A DNA stretch of 45,140 nt. It comes from Roseateles chitinivorans (lineage in GTDB: Bacteria; Pseudomonadota; Gammaproteobacteria; Burkholderiales; Burkholderiaceae_C). The notes under the pieces are model-generated. The model was given only the letters and a program-made list of their open reading frames with translations. It was not told the DNA's origin and ran no database searches. Of the stretch, positions 16,759 through 25,014 are shown in pieces. The stretch covers positions 1 to 45,140 of the forward strand of contig NZ_PEOG01000049.1 in NCBI RefSeq assembly GCF_002761755.1, read 5' to 3'. Numbering within the stretch: position 1 is the first letter of the stretch; the number at the start of each line of letters is the position of its first letter. Position numbers and translations under genes: made by a program.

Positions 16759-17823
16759 ATGCTCTATCGCGAGAACGGCCAGTTCAAGACGAGCTACGGC
16801 GCGGACCAGCAGATCTTCCCGATCGCGCAGGACCGGGTGGCAATGCTGATGCTGCTGGCGCTGGCGGTCATCGTGGTGCCGGGACTCGCGAGCGAGTACC
16901 TGCTGCGCGCGATCCTGATCCCGTTCCTGATCCTGTCGCTGGCGGCGCTGGGCCTGAACATCCTGGTCGGCTACTGCGGGCAGATCTCGCTGGGCACCGG
17001 CGGCTTCATGGCGGTGGGGGCCTACGCGGCGTTCAACTTCCTGGCGCGGGTGGACGGCATGCCGGTGATCGCCGCCATCCTGCTGGGCGGGTTGTGCGCG
17101 ACGGTGGTGGGCGTGCTCTTCGGCATTCCGTCGCTGCGGATCCGCGGCCTGTACCTGGCTGTCGCGACGCTGGCGGCGCAGTTCTTCTGCGACTGGGCAT
17201 TCCTGCGCATCAAGTGGCTGACGAACGATTCGCCGTCGGGGTCGGTGGGCGTGTCCGGCCTGTCGGTGCTGGGGCTGCCGGTGGAGACGCCGGTGCAGAA
17301 GTACCTGTTCTGCCTGGGCTTCGTGCTGGTGTTCGGACTGATCGCGAAGAACCTGGTGCGCGGGCACATCGGCCGCAGCTGGATGGCGATGCGGGACATG
17401 GACGTCGCCGCAGCGGTGATCGGCATCCGGCCGATGGCGGCGAAGCTGAGTGCCTTCGCGGTCAGCAGCTTTATCGTCGGCGTGGCGGGCGCGCTGTGGG
17501 CCTTCGTGCACCTGGGCTCGTGGGAGCCGGCGGCATTCTCGATCGATCGCAGCTTCCAGCTGCTGTTCATGGTGATCATCGGCGGGCTGGGTTCCATCGC
17601 CGGCGCGTTCTTCGGTGCCGCCTTCCTGGTGGTGCTGCCCATCATGCTGGACAACCTGCCGTACTGGTTCGGCATCCCGATCGACACCGCGCTGGCCTCG
17701 CACCTGACCACGATGATCTTCGGCGCGCTGATCGTGTTCTTCCTGATCGTCGAGCCGCATGGCCTGGCCCGCCTGTGGCAGATCGCGAAGGAGAAGCTGC
17801 GGCTGTGGCCGTTCCCGCATTGA
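16759..17823 (+). CDS. livM: ABC transporter permease LivM
   Basis: The 354-residue protein has a hydrophilic N-terminal 30 residues, then about ten hydrophobic helices. It contains LGLNILVGYCGQISLGTGGFMAVGAYAAFNF, the characteristic LivM sequence, and the loop GRSWMAMRDMDVAAAVIGI, which contacts the ATPase. It forms the translocation pathway with LivH. ATG 16759 follows GGAGAACAAC. It is separated from livH by the stem-loop and the small frame, a longer gap than elsewhere in this operon, and is followed by the binding-protein gene after 106 bp. Confidence 0.93.
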   Translation: MLYRENGQFKTSYGADQQIFPIAQDRVAMLMLLALAVIVVPGLASEYLLRAILIPFLILSLAALGLNILVGYCGQISLGTGGFMAVGAYAAFNFLARVDGMPVIAAILLGGLCATVVGVLFGIPSLRIRGLYLAVATLAAQFFCDWAFLRIKWLTNDSPSGSVGVSGLSVLGLPVETPVQKYLFCLGFVLVFGLIAKNLVRGHIGRSWMAMRDMDVAAAVIGIRPMAAKLSAFAVSSFIVGVAGALWAFVHLGSWEPAAFSIDRSFQLLFMVIIGGLGSIAGAFFGAAFLVVLPIMLDNLPYWFGIPIDTALASHLTTMIFGALIVFFLIVEPHGLARLWQIAKEKLRLWPFPH

Positions 17824-17929
17824 CCCTTCGGGTCGGCCGCGCCTGATCCCCGGTTTCCGAAGTTCCCGCAGTCCCACCGGTTCCGACACATTCAACAAGG
17901 CATCACGAGTGCCACCAGGAGACAGACCG

Positions 17930-19276
17930 ATGAAGCTGAACAAGTCCACGATGAAGGCGGCGCGTGCCGCGGTGATGCTGGCGGCCGCGGCGGCTGGCGT
18001 GCTGGGCGGCCCGGGCGCCGCGCTGGCGCAGGCCAAGGAGCAGTTCATCCCGCTGCTGGTGTACCGCACGGGCCCGTACGCCCCCAACGGCACGCCGTGG
18101 GCCAACGGCAAGCAGGACTACCTGAAGCTGATCAATGCGCGCGATGGCGGCATCAACGGCGTGAAGATCACCTTCGAGGAATGCGAGACCGGCTACGCCA
18201 CCGACAAGGGCGTCGAGTGCTACGAGCGCCTGAAGGGCAAGGGCGCGTCGCTCTTCGATCCCCAGGCCACGGGCATCACTTTCGCGCTGACGGACAAGGT
18301 GCCCAACGACAAGATCCCGCTGGTGACCTTGGGGTACGGGCTGTCGGCGTCGCAGGACGGGAACGTCTTCAAGTGGAATTTCCCGATGATGGGCAGCTAC
18401 TGGACGGCGGCCGACATGCTGATCCAGCACTTGGCGAAGAAGGAGGGCGGCTTCGACAAGCTCAAGGGCAGGAAGATCGCGCTGGTCTATCACGACTCGC
18501 CCTTTGGCAAGGAGCCGATCCCGCTGCTGGAGGAGCGGCAGAAGATGCATGGCTTCGAGCTGGTGAAGATCCCGGTGACCGCGCCCGGCGTCGAGCAGAA
18601 GTCGGCGTGGCTGCAGGTGCGCCAGCAGCGTCCGGACTACGTGCTGCTGTGGGGCTGGGGCGTGATGAACTCGACGGCGCTGAAGGAAGCGCAGGCCACC
18701 GGCTACCCGCGCGAGAAGATGTACGGCGTGTGGTGGGCGGGCGCGGAGCCCGACGTCAAGGACGTGGGCGAGGGCGCGAAGGGTTACAACGCGCTGGCGT
18801 TGAATGGCTCGGGCCAGCAGGCCAAGGTCATGCAGGACATCCTGAAGCATGTGCATGAGAAGGGCCAGGGCAGCGGGCCGAAGGACGAGGTGGGCTCGGT
18901 GCTGTACACGCGCGGGATGATCATCTCGATGCTGAGCGTCGAGGCGATCCGCCGCGCGCAGGAGCGTTTCGGCAAGGGCAAGGTGATGACCGGCGAGCAG
19001 GTGCGCTGGGGCCTGGAGAACCTGTCGATCGACCAGAAGCGGCTCGATGCGCTGGGCCTGGGCAACCTGATCCGGCCGATCTCGACCTCCTGCCAGGACC
19101 ACATGGGCTCCACCTGGGCGCGCGTCCACACCTGGGACGGCAGCAAGTGGAACTTCACGTCCGACTGGCTGCAGGCCGATGAGCAGATCCTCAAGCCGAT
19201 GGTGAAGGCGGCGGCGGACAAGTACGCCAGCGACAAGAAGGTCACGCGGCGCTCGCCCGCGGACTGCCAGAGCTGA
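17930..19276 (+). CDS. Periplasmic substrate-binding protein of the Liv-type transporter
   Basis: The 448-residue protein has a signal peptide of about 34 residues (MKLNKSTMKAARAAVMLAAA and onward, cleaved after ALAQA). The mature type I periplasmic-binding fold begins KEQFIPLLVYRTGPYAPNG. Internal text such as CYERLKGKGASLFDPQATG and GRKIALVYHDSPFGKEPIPLL fits the LivJ/LivK superfamily. The subgroup resembles binding proteins that sit with acyl-CoA ligases rather than true amino-acid binders. ATG 17930 follows AGGAGAC; the longer frame from 17759 overlaps livM and is rejected. It delivers the ligand to LivHM. The substrate is not determined; a carboxylic acid is suggested by the flanking ligases. 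Confidence 0.9.
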   Translation: MKLNKSTMKAARAAVMLAAAAAGVLGGPGAALAQAKEQFIPLLVYRTGPYAPNGTPWANGKQDYLKLINARDGGINGVKITFEECETGYATDKGVECYERLKGKGASLFDPQATGITFALTDKVPNDKIPLVTLGYGLSASQDGNVFKWNFPMMGSYWTAADMLIQHLAKKEGGFDKLKGRKIALVYHDSPFGKEPIPLLEERQKMHGFELVKIPVTAPGVEQKSAWLQVRQQRPDYVLLWGWGVMNSTALKEAQATGYPREKMYGVWWAGAEPDVKDVGEGAKGYNALALNGSGQQAKVMQDILKHVHEKGQGSGPKDEVGSVLYTRGMIISMLSVEAIRRAQERFGKGKVMTGEQVRWGLENLSIDQKRLDALGLGNLIRPISTSCQDHMGSTWARVHTWDGSKWNFTSDWLQADEQILKPMVKAAADKYASDKKVTRRSPADCQS

Positions 19277-19362
19277 TGCCGCGCAGCGGAACTCTGGAAG
19301 CTCCCATTCACCCGGTGAACACGGCTCTGGAAGCCTTCTCCATCGTTTCGCTCCCACCCCAT

Positions 19363-19424
19363 CCCCGCCCTCCAAGCGGGCGGGGCAGATGTCACCCCAC
19401 CCCGTCCCGCCCCCAAGGGGCGGG
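19363..19424 (+). other. Two successive GC hairpins between binding protein and livF
   Basis: CCCCGCCC-TCCAAGC-GGGCGGGG at 19363-19385 and CCCGCCCC-CAA-GGGGCGGG at 19406-19424 are both perfect 8-bp stems. They fill much of the 172-bp gap between the binding-protein stop and livF, which otherwise holds no gene. Neither has a T-run. In many ABC operons such hairpins protect the upstream binding-protein message, so that more of it is made than of the ATPase. That role is inferred here. Confidence 0.6.
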
Positions 19425-19448
19425 TGAGCTGCCAAGGACTCGCATCCC

Positions 19449-20255
19449 ATGAGCAACGTGCTACTCAACGTCAACGGCATCGAGGTCATCTACAACCACG
19501 TCATCCTCGTGTTGAAGGGCGTGTCGATGCAGGTGCCCGAAGGGCGCATCGTGGCGCTGCTCGGGGGCAACGGCGCGGGCAAGACGACGACGCTGCGCGC
19601 CGTCAGCAACCTACTCGCCGGCGAGCGTGGCGAGGTGACCAAGGGCTCGATCGAGCTGCGCGGCGAGCGCATCGAGCGCCTGTCCACCTCGGCCATGGTG
19701 GACCGCGGCGTCATCCAGGTGATGGAGGGCCGGCACTGCTTCGCGCACCTGACGATCGAGGAGAACCTGCTGACTGGCGCCTACACCCGCAAGGACGGCA
19801 AGGCGGCGGTGGCGGAGACCCTCGAGAAGGTCTACACCTACTTCCCGCGCCTGAAGACGCGGCGCACGTCGCAGGCCGCCTACACCTCCGGCGGCGAGCA
19901 GCAGATGTGCGCGATCGGGCGCGCGCTGATGGCCAACCCGAAGATGGTGTTGCTGGACGAGCCGTCGATGGGCCTGGCGCCGCAGATCGTCGAGGAGGTC
20001 TTCGAGATCGTCCGCGACCTCAACCAGAAGGAGCGCACCACCTTCCTGCTCGCCGAGCAGAACACCAGCATGGCGCTGCGCTACGCCGACTACGGCTACA
20101 TCCTCGAGAACGGCCGCGTCGTCATGGACGGCGAGGCCCGGGCGCTGCGCGACAACGAGGACGTGCGCGAGTTCTACCTCGGCATGGGCGGCACCGACCG
20201 CAAGAGTTTCCGCGACGTCAAGAGCTACAAGCGCCGCAAGCGCTGGTTGGCCTGA
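19449..20255 (+). CDS. livF: Branched-chain-type ABC transporter ATP-binding protein LivF
   Basis: This 268-residue ATPase has Walker A LLGGNGAGKTTTLRAVSNLL, the signature region YTSGGEQQMCAIGRALMANP, Walker B MVLLDEPSMGLAP, and a switch region in which the usual His is replaced by Gln (LLAEQNTSMAL), as is normal in LivF. The Leu-Ala-Glu-Gln-Asn form identifies it as LivF rather than LivG. The C-terminus has a short basic tail, KSYKRRKRWLA. It pairs with LivG and couples ATP hydrolysis to transport. ATG 19449 is well placed before the first strand of the fold. Confidence 0.93.
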   Translation: MSNVLLNVNGIEVIYNHVILVLKGVSMQVPEGRIVALLGGNGAGKTTTLRAVSNLLAGERGEVTKGSIELRGERIERLSTSAMVDRGVIQVMEGRHCFAHLTIEENLLTGAYTRKDGKAAVAETLEKVYTYFPRLKTRRTSQAAYTSGGEQQMCAIGRALMANPKMVLLDEPSMGLAPQIVEEVFEIVRDLNQKERTTFLLAEQNTSMALRYADYGYILENGRVVMDGEARALRDNEDVREFYLGMGGTDRKSFRDVKSYKRRKRWLA

Positions 20256-20300
20256 GTCGGCGGCTCAGGGCAATTCCAGGAGATCAAGGGAGAGCAGTTC

Positions 20301-20591
20301 ATGGACAACGACTTCTTCGCGCCCCCGCCGTTCAAAGCCGAGGAGGCGCTCGTGCAGCTCCGCCGCGCGCTGCGGGACCTGCGCCAGCTGACCGAGCGCG
20401 GCGACGCCTGGAGCTTCGAAGGCAGCGAAGTGCTCCAGCTCGCCGCCGGCGAGGGACAGATCACCGCCCGGCTGGCGAAGAAGCCGATGCGCAGTCCCGA
20501 CTGGGAGACTCGCGTCTGCCGCAGCGCCGCCGACGTGCGCAAGCTCCAGGACGATCTCAAGCGCCGGCTCGCGCAATGGGCGGACGAGTGA
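20301..20591 (+). CDS. Conserved-type small operon protein, unknown
   Basis: The 96-residue acidic protein starts MDNDFFAPPPFKAEEALVQL and ends with a helical KLQDDLKRRLAQWADE. It lacks a signal peptide or membrane segment. It lies between livF and the second ligase, and its TGA overlaps the next ATG as ATGA, so it is translated with that ligase. Its ribosome site is GGGAGAGC, about seven bases upstream. I do not recognise a domain. Its position suggests an accessory role to the ligase, but this is only context. Confidence 0.75.
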   Translation: MDNDFFAPPPFKAEEALVQLRRALRDLRQLTERGDAWSFEGSEVLQLAAGEGQITARLAKKPMRSPDWETRVCRSAADVRKLQDDLKRRLAQWADE

Positions 20592-21874
20592 TGACCGCGG
20601 ACTTCTACGACACCCTCGAGGCCCGGGATCCCGCGCTCCGCGAGGCCGCCCTGATGGCGGCCCTGCCGCACCAGATCGCCAATGCGCGGCAGCACACCGA
20701 CGCCTTCGCGGAACTGCTGGCCGAGGTCGAGCCCGACCACGTCCGCAGCCGCGCCGCCCTGGCCCGTCTGCCGGTGACGCGCAAGTCGGAGTTGCTGGCC
20801 CGCCAGCAGGCGGTGCGCGCTGACCGCGAGCGCGGGGCCTTCGAGCCCTTCGGCGGCTTCGCGACGATCGGCTGGCGCGGCCTGAAGCGCGACGCCGGCG
20901 CGCGCCGCGTGTTCCAGTCACCCGGCACGATCTACGAGCCCGAAGGCCTGGGCCGCGACTACTGGCGTGTCGGCCGCGCGCTGCACGCGGCCGGCCTGCG
21001 TGCCGGCGACCTGGTCCACAACTCCTTCAGCTACCACCTCACGCCCGCCGGCGCCATGATGGAAGGCGGCGCCGAGGCCCTGGGCTGCACCGTCTTCGCC
21101 GGCGGCGTCGGCAACACCGAGCTGCAGCTGCAGGCGATGGCCGAGTTGCGGCCCCACGCCTACGTCGGCACGCCCAGCTTCCTGAAGATCCTGCTCGACA
21201 AGGCGGCCGAACAGGGCCAGCCGCTGTCGGTGCGCAAGGCGCTGGTCAGCGGCGAGGCCTTCCCCGCCGCCCTGCGTGACTGGTGCGTCGAGCGCGGCGT
21301 GACCGGCTTCCAGTGCTACGCGACCGCCGACCTGGGCCTGATCGCCTACGAGACCTCGGCCCGGCAGGGCCTGGTGGTCGACGAAGGCGTCATTGTCGAG
21401 ATCGTCCGGCCAGGCACCGGCGACCCGGTGCCCGAGGGCGAGGTCGGCGAGGTCGTCGTCACGACGCTCAACCCCGATTACCCGCTGATCCGCTTCGGCA
21501 CCGGCGACCTGTCGGCGGTGCTGCCGGGCACCTGCCCGACCGGGCGCACCAACCTGCGGATCAAGGGCTGGATGGGGCGCGCCGACCAGAGCGCCAAGGT
21601 GCGCGGGATGTTCGTGCATGCCGGCCAGGTGGCCGAGGTGCTGCGGCGCTTTCCCCAGGCGAAGCGCGGGCGGCTGGTCGTCGAGGGCGAGATGGCGCAG
21701 GACCGGATGACCCTGCGGGTCGAGACCGCCGGCGCCGTGCCGGAGGGCCTGGCGGACCAACTGGCCGTCGCCCTGCGCGAGGTGACCAAGCTGCGCGGCG
21801 AGGTGGCCTTCGTCGCGGCCGGCGCGCTGCCCAACGACGGAAAGGTCATCGAGGACCTGCGCAAGTTCGACTGA
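20591..21874 (+). CDS. Phenylacetate-CoA ligase-like AMP-forming enzyme
   Basis: The 427-residue protein is of PaaK size and layout. It has an N-terminal region with RAALARLPVTRKSELLARQQ, a FQSPGTIYEPEG segment where PaaK has its phosphate-binding loop, CYATADLGLIAYET in place of the YG(L/S)SE motif, RFGTGDLSAV for the ribose-binding Asp, and the C-terminal GRADQSAKVRGMFVHAGQV hinge. The phosphate-binding loop is shortened and lacks the usual Ser-Gly-Thr-Thr-Gly string, so catalytic activity should be checked. It would form an acyl-adenylate and then the CoA thioester of an aromatic or other acid. It is the last gene of the operon and is translationally coupled to the 96-residue protein. Confidence 0.85.
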   Translation: MTADFYDTLEARDPALREAALMAALPHQIANARQHTDAFAELLAEVEPDHVRSRAALARLPVTRKSELLARQQAVRADRERGAFEPFGGFATIGWRGLKRDAGARRVFQSPGTIYEPEGLGRDYWRVGRALHAAGLRAGDLVHNSFSYHLTPAGAMMEGGAEALGCTVFAGGVGNTELQLQAMAELRPHAYVGTPSFLKILLDKAAEQGQPLSVRKALVSGEAFPAALRDWCVERGVTGFQCYATADLGLIAYETSARQGLVVDEGVIVEIVRPGTGDPVPEGEVGEVVVTTLNPDYPLIRFGTGDLSAVLPGTCPTGRTNLRIKGWMGRADQSAKVRGMFVHAGQVAEVLRRFPQAKRGRLVVEGEMAQDRMTLRVETAGAVPEGLADQLAVALREVTKLRGEVAFVAAGALPNDGKVIEDLRKFD

Positions 21875-22013
21875 TTTCCCGCTGTTTCGCGGCAGATGTC
21901 CCGGTCTCATGCCCCGGGCTATCCCGGCTTACGTAGTTTCCGAAGGTTGCAGGGAAGGGCGGAGACCTAGCATCCGCGCCATCACCCACACCTCCATCGA
22001 GGAAGAGACAGCC

Positions 22014-22979
22014 ATGAAGAAGACCTTGCTCGCCTGTGTCGCGTTGCTGAGCGTCGGCGCCGCCTGGGCCGAATATCCCGACAAGCCGGTGACCATCGTC
22101 GTTCCGTTCGCCGCCGGCGGCCCGACCGACAAGGTCGCGCGCGACCTGGCCGAGGCGCTGCGCAAGCCGCTGAATGCGACCATCGTGATCGAGAACGTCG
22201 GCGGCGCCGGCGGCACGCTGGGCGCCACCAAGGTGTCCAAGGCCGCGCCGGACGGCTACACCCTGCTGCTGCACCACATCGGCATGTCGACCGCGCCGGC
22301 CCTGTACCGCAACCTGCAGTACAAGACCCTGGACGACTTCGAGTACCTCGGCCTGATCAACGAAGTGCCGATGACGCTGATCTCCCGTCCGAACCTGCCG
22401 GCCAACAACTACGCCGAGCTGCAGAAGTGGCTCCAGGCCAACCAGGGCAAGATCAACCTGGCCAACGCGGGCCTGGGTTCGGCCTCGCACCTGTGCGGCC
22501 TGCTCTACATGAGCACGATCAAGATCGACATGACCACCGTCCCCTACAAGGGCACCGGCCCGGCCATGACCGACCTGATCGGCGGCCAGGTCGACATCAT
22601 GTGCGACCAGACCACCAACACCACCTCGCAGATCGACGGCGGCAAGGTCAAGGCCTTCGCGGTCTCGACGCCCAAGCGCCTGGGCGGCTCGCTGGCCAAG
22701 CTGCCGACGCTGGACGAATCCGGCGTGAAGGGCTTCAACGTGTCGATCTGGCACGGCATGTACGCGCCCAAGGGCACGCCCAAGGCCGTGCTGGAGAAGA
22801 TCAACACCGCGCTGAAGACGGCGCTCAAGGATGCCGAGTTCCACAAGCGCGAGGAAGCGCTGGGCGCGGTGATCGTGACCGACAACCGCGTGAATCCGGC
22901 CGAGCACAAGAAGTTCGTCGAGGCCGAGATCAACAAGTGGACCCCGGTCATCAAGGCGGCCGGCCAATACGCCGACTGA
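22014..22979 (+). CDS. Bug-family (TctC) periplasmic binding protein
   Basis: The 321-residue protein has a 19-residue signal peptide (MKKTLLACVALLSVGAAWA) and the mature start EYPDKPVTIVVPFAAGGPTD, which is the Bug/TctC hallmark. GDAGGTLGA-like text appears as GGAGGTLGATKVSKAAPDGYTLL. Bug proteins bind small carboxylates or amides and are greatly expanded in Bordetella, Cupriavidus and relatives, often without a partner transporter. No tctA or tctB is near. ATG 22014 follows GAGGAAGAGACAGCC. It sits 139 bp after the ligase operon and has its own terminator, so it is probably a separate unit, though it may serve a related substrate. Confidence 0.92.
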   Translation: MKKTLLACVALLSVGAAWAEYPDKPVTIVVPFAAGGPTDKVARDLAEALRKPLNATIVIENVGGAGGTLGATKVSKAAPDGYTLLLHHIGMSTAPALYRNLQYKTLDDFEYLGLINEVPMTLISRPNLPANNYAELQKWLQANQGKINLANAGLGSASHLCGLLYMSTIKIDMTTVPYKGTGPAMTDLIGGQVDIMCDQTTNTTSQIDGGKVKAFAVSTPKRLGGSLAKLPTLDESGVKGFNVSIWHGMYAPKGTPKAVLEKINTALKTALKDAEFHKREEALGAVIVTDNRVNPAEHKKFVEAEINKWTPVIKAAGQYAD

Positions 22980-23033
22980 TTGCCGTCCGACGCTTGACCG
23001 ATCGCCGGCGGTCGCCGACCGATCGACCACGAG

Positions 23034-23059
23034 AAGCCCGCCACCTGGCGGGCTTTTTC
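23034..23059 (+). terminator. Rho-independent terminator after tctC-like gene
   Basis: AAGCCCGCC-ACCT-GGCGGGCTT forms a 9-bp stem followed directly by TTT. It begins 55 bp after the stop at 22979 and ends 43 bp before the stop of the convergent VOC gene. Confidence 0.85.
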
Positions 23060-23101
23060 ATGAGCGGCCGTTGCCGGGCCCGGCCGGGCGGCGAGGTGGC
23101 G

Positions 23102-23485
23102 TCAGGCCGGCGAGCGGCACACCACCGAGAGCTTGTTGCCGTCGAGGTCGCGGAAGTAGGCCGCGTAGAAATTGGGCCCGTAGCTTTCGCGCAGGCCGGG
23201 ACGGCCTTCGTCGCGGCCGCCACCGGCCAGTGCCGCCGCGTGGACGGCGTCGACCTGGGCGCGGGTCGAGGCGGCCAGCCCCAGCATCGTGCCGTTGCCG
23301 GCGGTCGCGTCCAAGCCGTTGAACGGCTGCACGATCCACAGCTGGGTCTCGCCGCCCTCGGGGCCGTAGCCGACCATCTCGTCATCCGCATAGCCGGGCT
23401 TGAGCCCCAGCGGCGCCAGCGCCGCGTCGTAGAAGGCCTTCGCCGCGCGGCGGTCGTTGCTGCCCAGGGTCACGTAGCTGATCAT
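23102..23485 (-). CDS. VOC (glyoxalase/dioxygenase-like) family protein
   Basis: The 127-residue protein begins MISYVTLGSNDRRAAKAFYD and ends AAYFRDLDGNKLSVVCRSPA, the two ends of a typical vicinal-oxygen-chelate module. A Glu/His metal set is only partly visible (the C-terminal DLDGNKL is kept, while the first strand has Tyr instead of His). It may therefore be a binding or non-canonical enzyme rather than a lyase. ATG 23485 has a strong ribosome site, AAGGGGAGCC. The gene stands alone between dtd and the Bug gene. Substrate unknown. Confidence 0.85.
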   Translation of the reverse strand: MISYVTLGSNDRRAAKAFYDAALAPLGLKPGYADDEMVGYGPEGGETQLWIVQPFNGLDATAGNGTMLGLAASTRAQVDAVHAAALAGGGRDEGRPGLRESYGPNFYAAYFRDLDGNKLSVVCRSPA

Positions 23486-23577
23486 CGTTGGCTCCCCTTC
23501 ATCGGGTGTTCGTTCAAGGTGGTTCGAGGTCGTTCGAGTCGACGTTCCGGTCGGGATGGCGGCCATGCCGCGCGCCG

Positions 23578-24015
23578 TCACATCCGCATCGGGATGGTCA
23601 CCGGCCCGTCGTTGACCAGGCTGACCTGCATGTCGGCGCCGAATTCGCCAGTGTGCACGACCGGGTGCTGTGCCTGGGCTGAGCGCACCAGGTGGTCGTA
23701 GAGCCGGCGTCCGGACTCGGCGGGCGCGGCGCCGGTGAAGCTGGGCCGGTTCCCGCCGGAGGTGTCCGCCGCCAGCGTGAACTGCGAGACGATCAGCAGT
23801 CCGCCGCCCACGTCCTGCAGGCTGCGGTTCATCTTGCCGGCCTCGTCGCTGAAGATCCGCAGCTTCAGGATCTTCTGCAGCAGCTTGTCGGCCACCGCCT
23901 CGTCGTCCTGCGGCTCGGCGCAGACCAGCAGCAGCAGCCCGGGCCCGATGCGTCCGGTGCAGTGGTCGCCGACATCGACCCGGGCTTCCTTCACGCGTTG
24001 GAGCAGCGCGATCAT
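23578..24015 (-). CDS. dtd: D-aminoacyl-tRNA deacylase
   Basis: The 145-residue protein has the Dtd signatures LLIVSQFTLAADT, GNRPSFTGAAP and GEFGADMQVSLVNDGPVTI, the last containing the cross-subunit Gly-x-Pro motif (DGPVT). Dtd removes D-amino acids and glycine mischarged on tRNA and acts as a homodimer in the cytoplasm. ATG 24015 overlaps the stop of the cation-efflux gene as ATGA, so the two are co-translated. The full family length is present. Confidence 0.95.
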   Translation of the reverse strand: MIALLQRVKEARVDVGDHCTGRIGPGLLLLVCAEPQDDEAVADKLLQKILKLRIFSDEAGKMNRSLQDVGGGLLIVSQFTLAADTSGGNRPSFTGAAPAESGRRLYDHLVRSAQAQHPVVHTGEFGADMQVSLVNDGPVTIPMRM

Positions 24016-24914
24016 TCCGGCGTTCCTTCCTTGGCGGCCTGCTGCTCGAAGCGCGTCTCGACATTCACCGGCAACAGCTGGATGCTGGCGCGGATGCCGG
24101 GCAGGGCGCGCATCAGCGCCTGCTCGACCTCGCCCCGCAGCTTCGCCGCCTCGCCCAGCGTCCACCGGGCCGGCACGTGCAGGTGGAAGTCGACATAACG
24201 TCGCTGCCCCGCCACGCGCGTGGCGACGTGGTCGAAGCGCAGCTCGGGCGACTCGAATCCCTGCAGCACCGACGAGATCGCCCGCTGGTCCTCGGGATCC
24301 AGCGCCATGTCCATCAGCCCGGCGGTGGAGCGCCACATCAGGTGCACCGCCTCGCGCAGGATGTTCAGCGCCACGAGGATCGCCAGCAGCGGATCCAGCC
24401 AGGTCCAGCCCGTGACCATCACGCCGATCAGCCCGGCCACCACGCCGACCGAGGTCCACACGTCGGTGAACAGATGGCGCGCGTCGGCCTCCAGCGCGAT
24501 GGAGCGGTGCACGCGCGCGGCCCGCAGCATCTTCCAGGCGAGCGCGCCGTTGATGGCCGTGCTCACCAGCGACAGCACCATGCCCACGCCCAGTTGCTCG
24601 AGCGGCTGCGGCGCGCGCAAGCGGTCGATGGCCGCCCAGGCGATGCCCAGCGCCGCGATCAGGATCAGCGCGCCCTCGAAGGCGCTGGAGAAGTACTCCG
24701 CCTTGTGGTGGCCGAAGGGGTGGTCCTCGTCGGGCGGGCGGCGGGCGATCGTCACCATCGCCAGGCCGAAGAGGGCGCCGGCGAGATTCACCCCCGATTC
24801 GAGCGCATCCGACAGCAGGCCCACCGACCCGGTCCACCACCAGGCGGCCGTCTTCAGGGCGATGGTCAGCACCGCCACCAGGACCGAGAGCTTCAGGTAT
24901 TGCTGCACTTGCAT
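24012..24914 (-). CDS. Cation diffusion facilitator family transporter
   Basis: The 300-residue protein has about six membrane helices. The metal-site motifs are LLSDALESGVNLAG in helix 2 and EADARHLFTDVWTSVGV in helix 5 (His-x3-Asp), with the loop HPFGHHKAEYFSS between helices 2 and 3. A C-terminal cytoplasmic ferredoxin-like domain (YVDFHLHVPARWTLGEA) follows. CDF proteins export Zn, Fe, Mn or Co in exchange for protons. The helix-2 Ser-Asp-x3-Glu pattern differs from the classical Zn type (His-x3-Asp), so iron or manganese is possible. ATG 24914 is the start closest to the family N-terminus. It is the first gene of a pair with dtd. Confidence 0.9.
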   Translation of the reverse strand: MQVQQYLKLSVLVAVLTIALKTAAWWWTGSVGLLSDALESGVNLAGALFGLAMVTIARRPPDEDHPFGHHKAEYFSSAFEGALILIAALGIAWAAIDRLRAPQPLEQLGVGMVLSLVSTAINGALAWKMLRAARVHRSIALEADARHLFTDVWTSVGVVAGLIGVMVTGWTWLDPLLAILVALNILREAVHLMWRSTAGLMDMALDPEDQRAISSVLQGFESPELRFDHVATRVAGQRRYVDFHLHVPARWTLGEAAKLRGEVEQALMRALPGIRASIQLLPVNVETRFEQQAAKEGTPE

Positions 24915-25014
24915 GGCGCCGATTTTGCCGGTCCTAGAATGGCGCCCGTTCGACTTGCGCGCCCTCCCTGGAGGGTTCACCCCGCCACCCCTTCCGCCTC
25001 ATCCGGACAGCACC

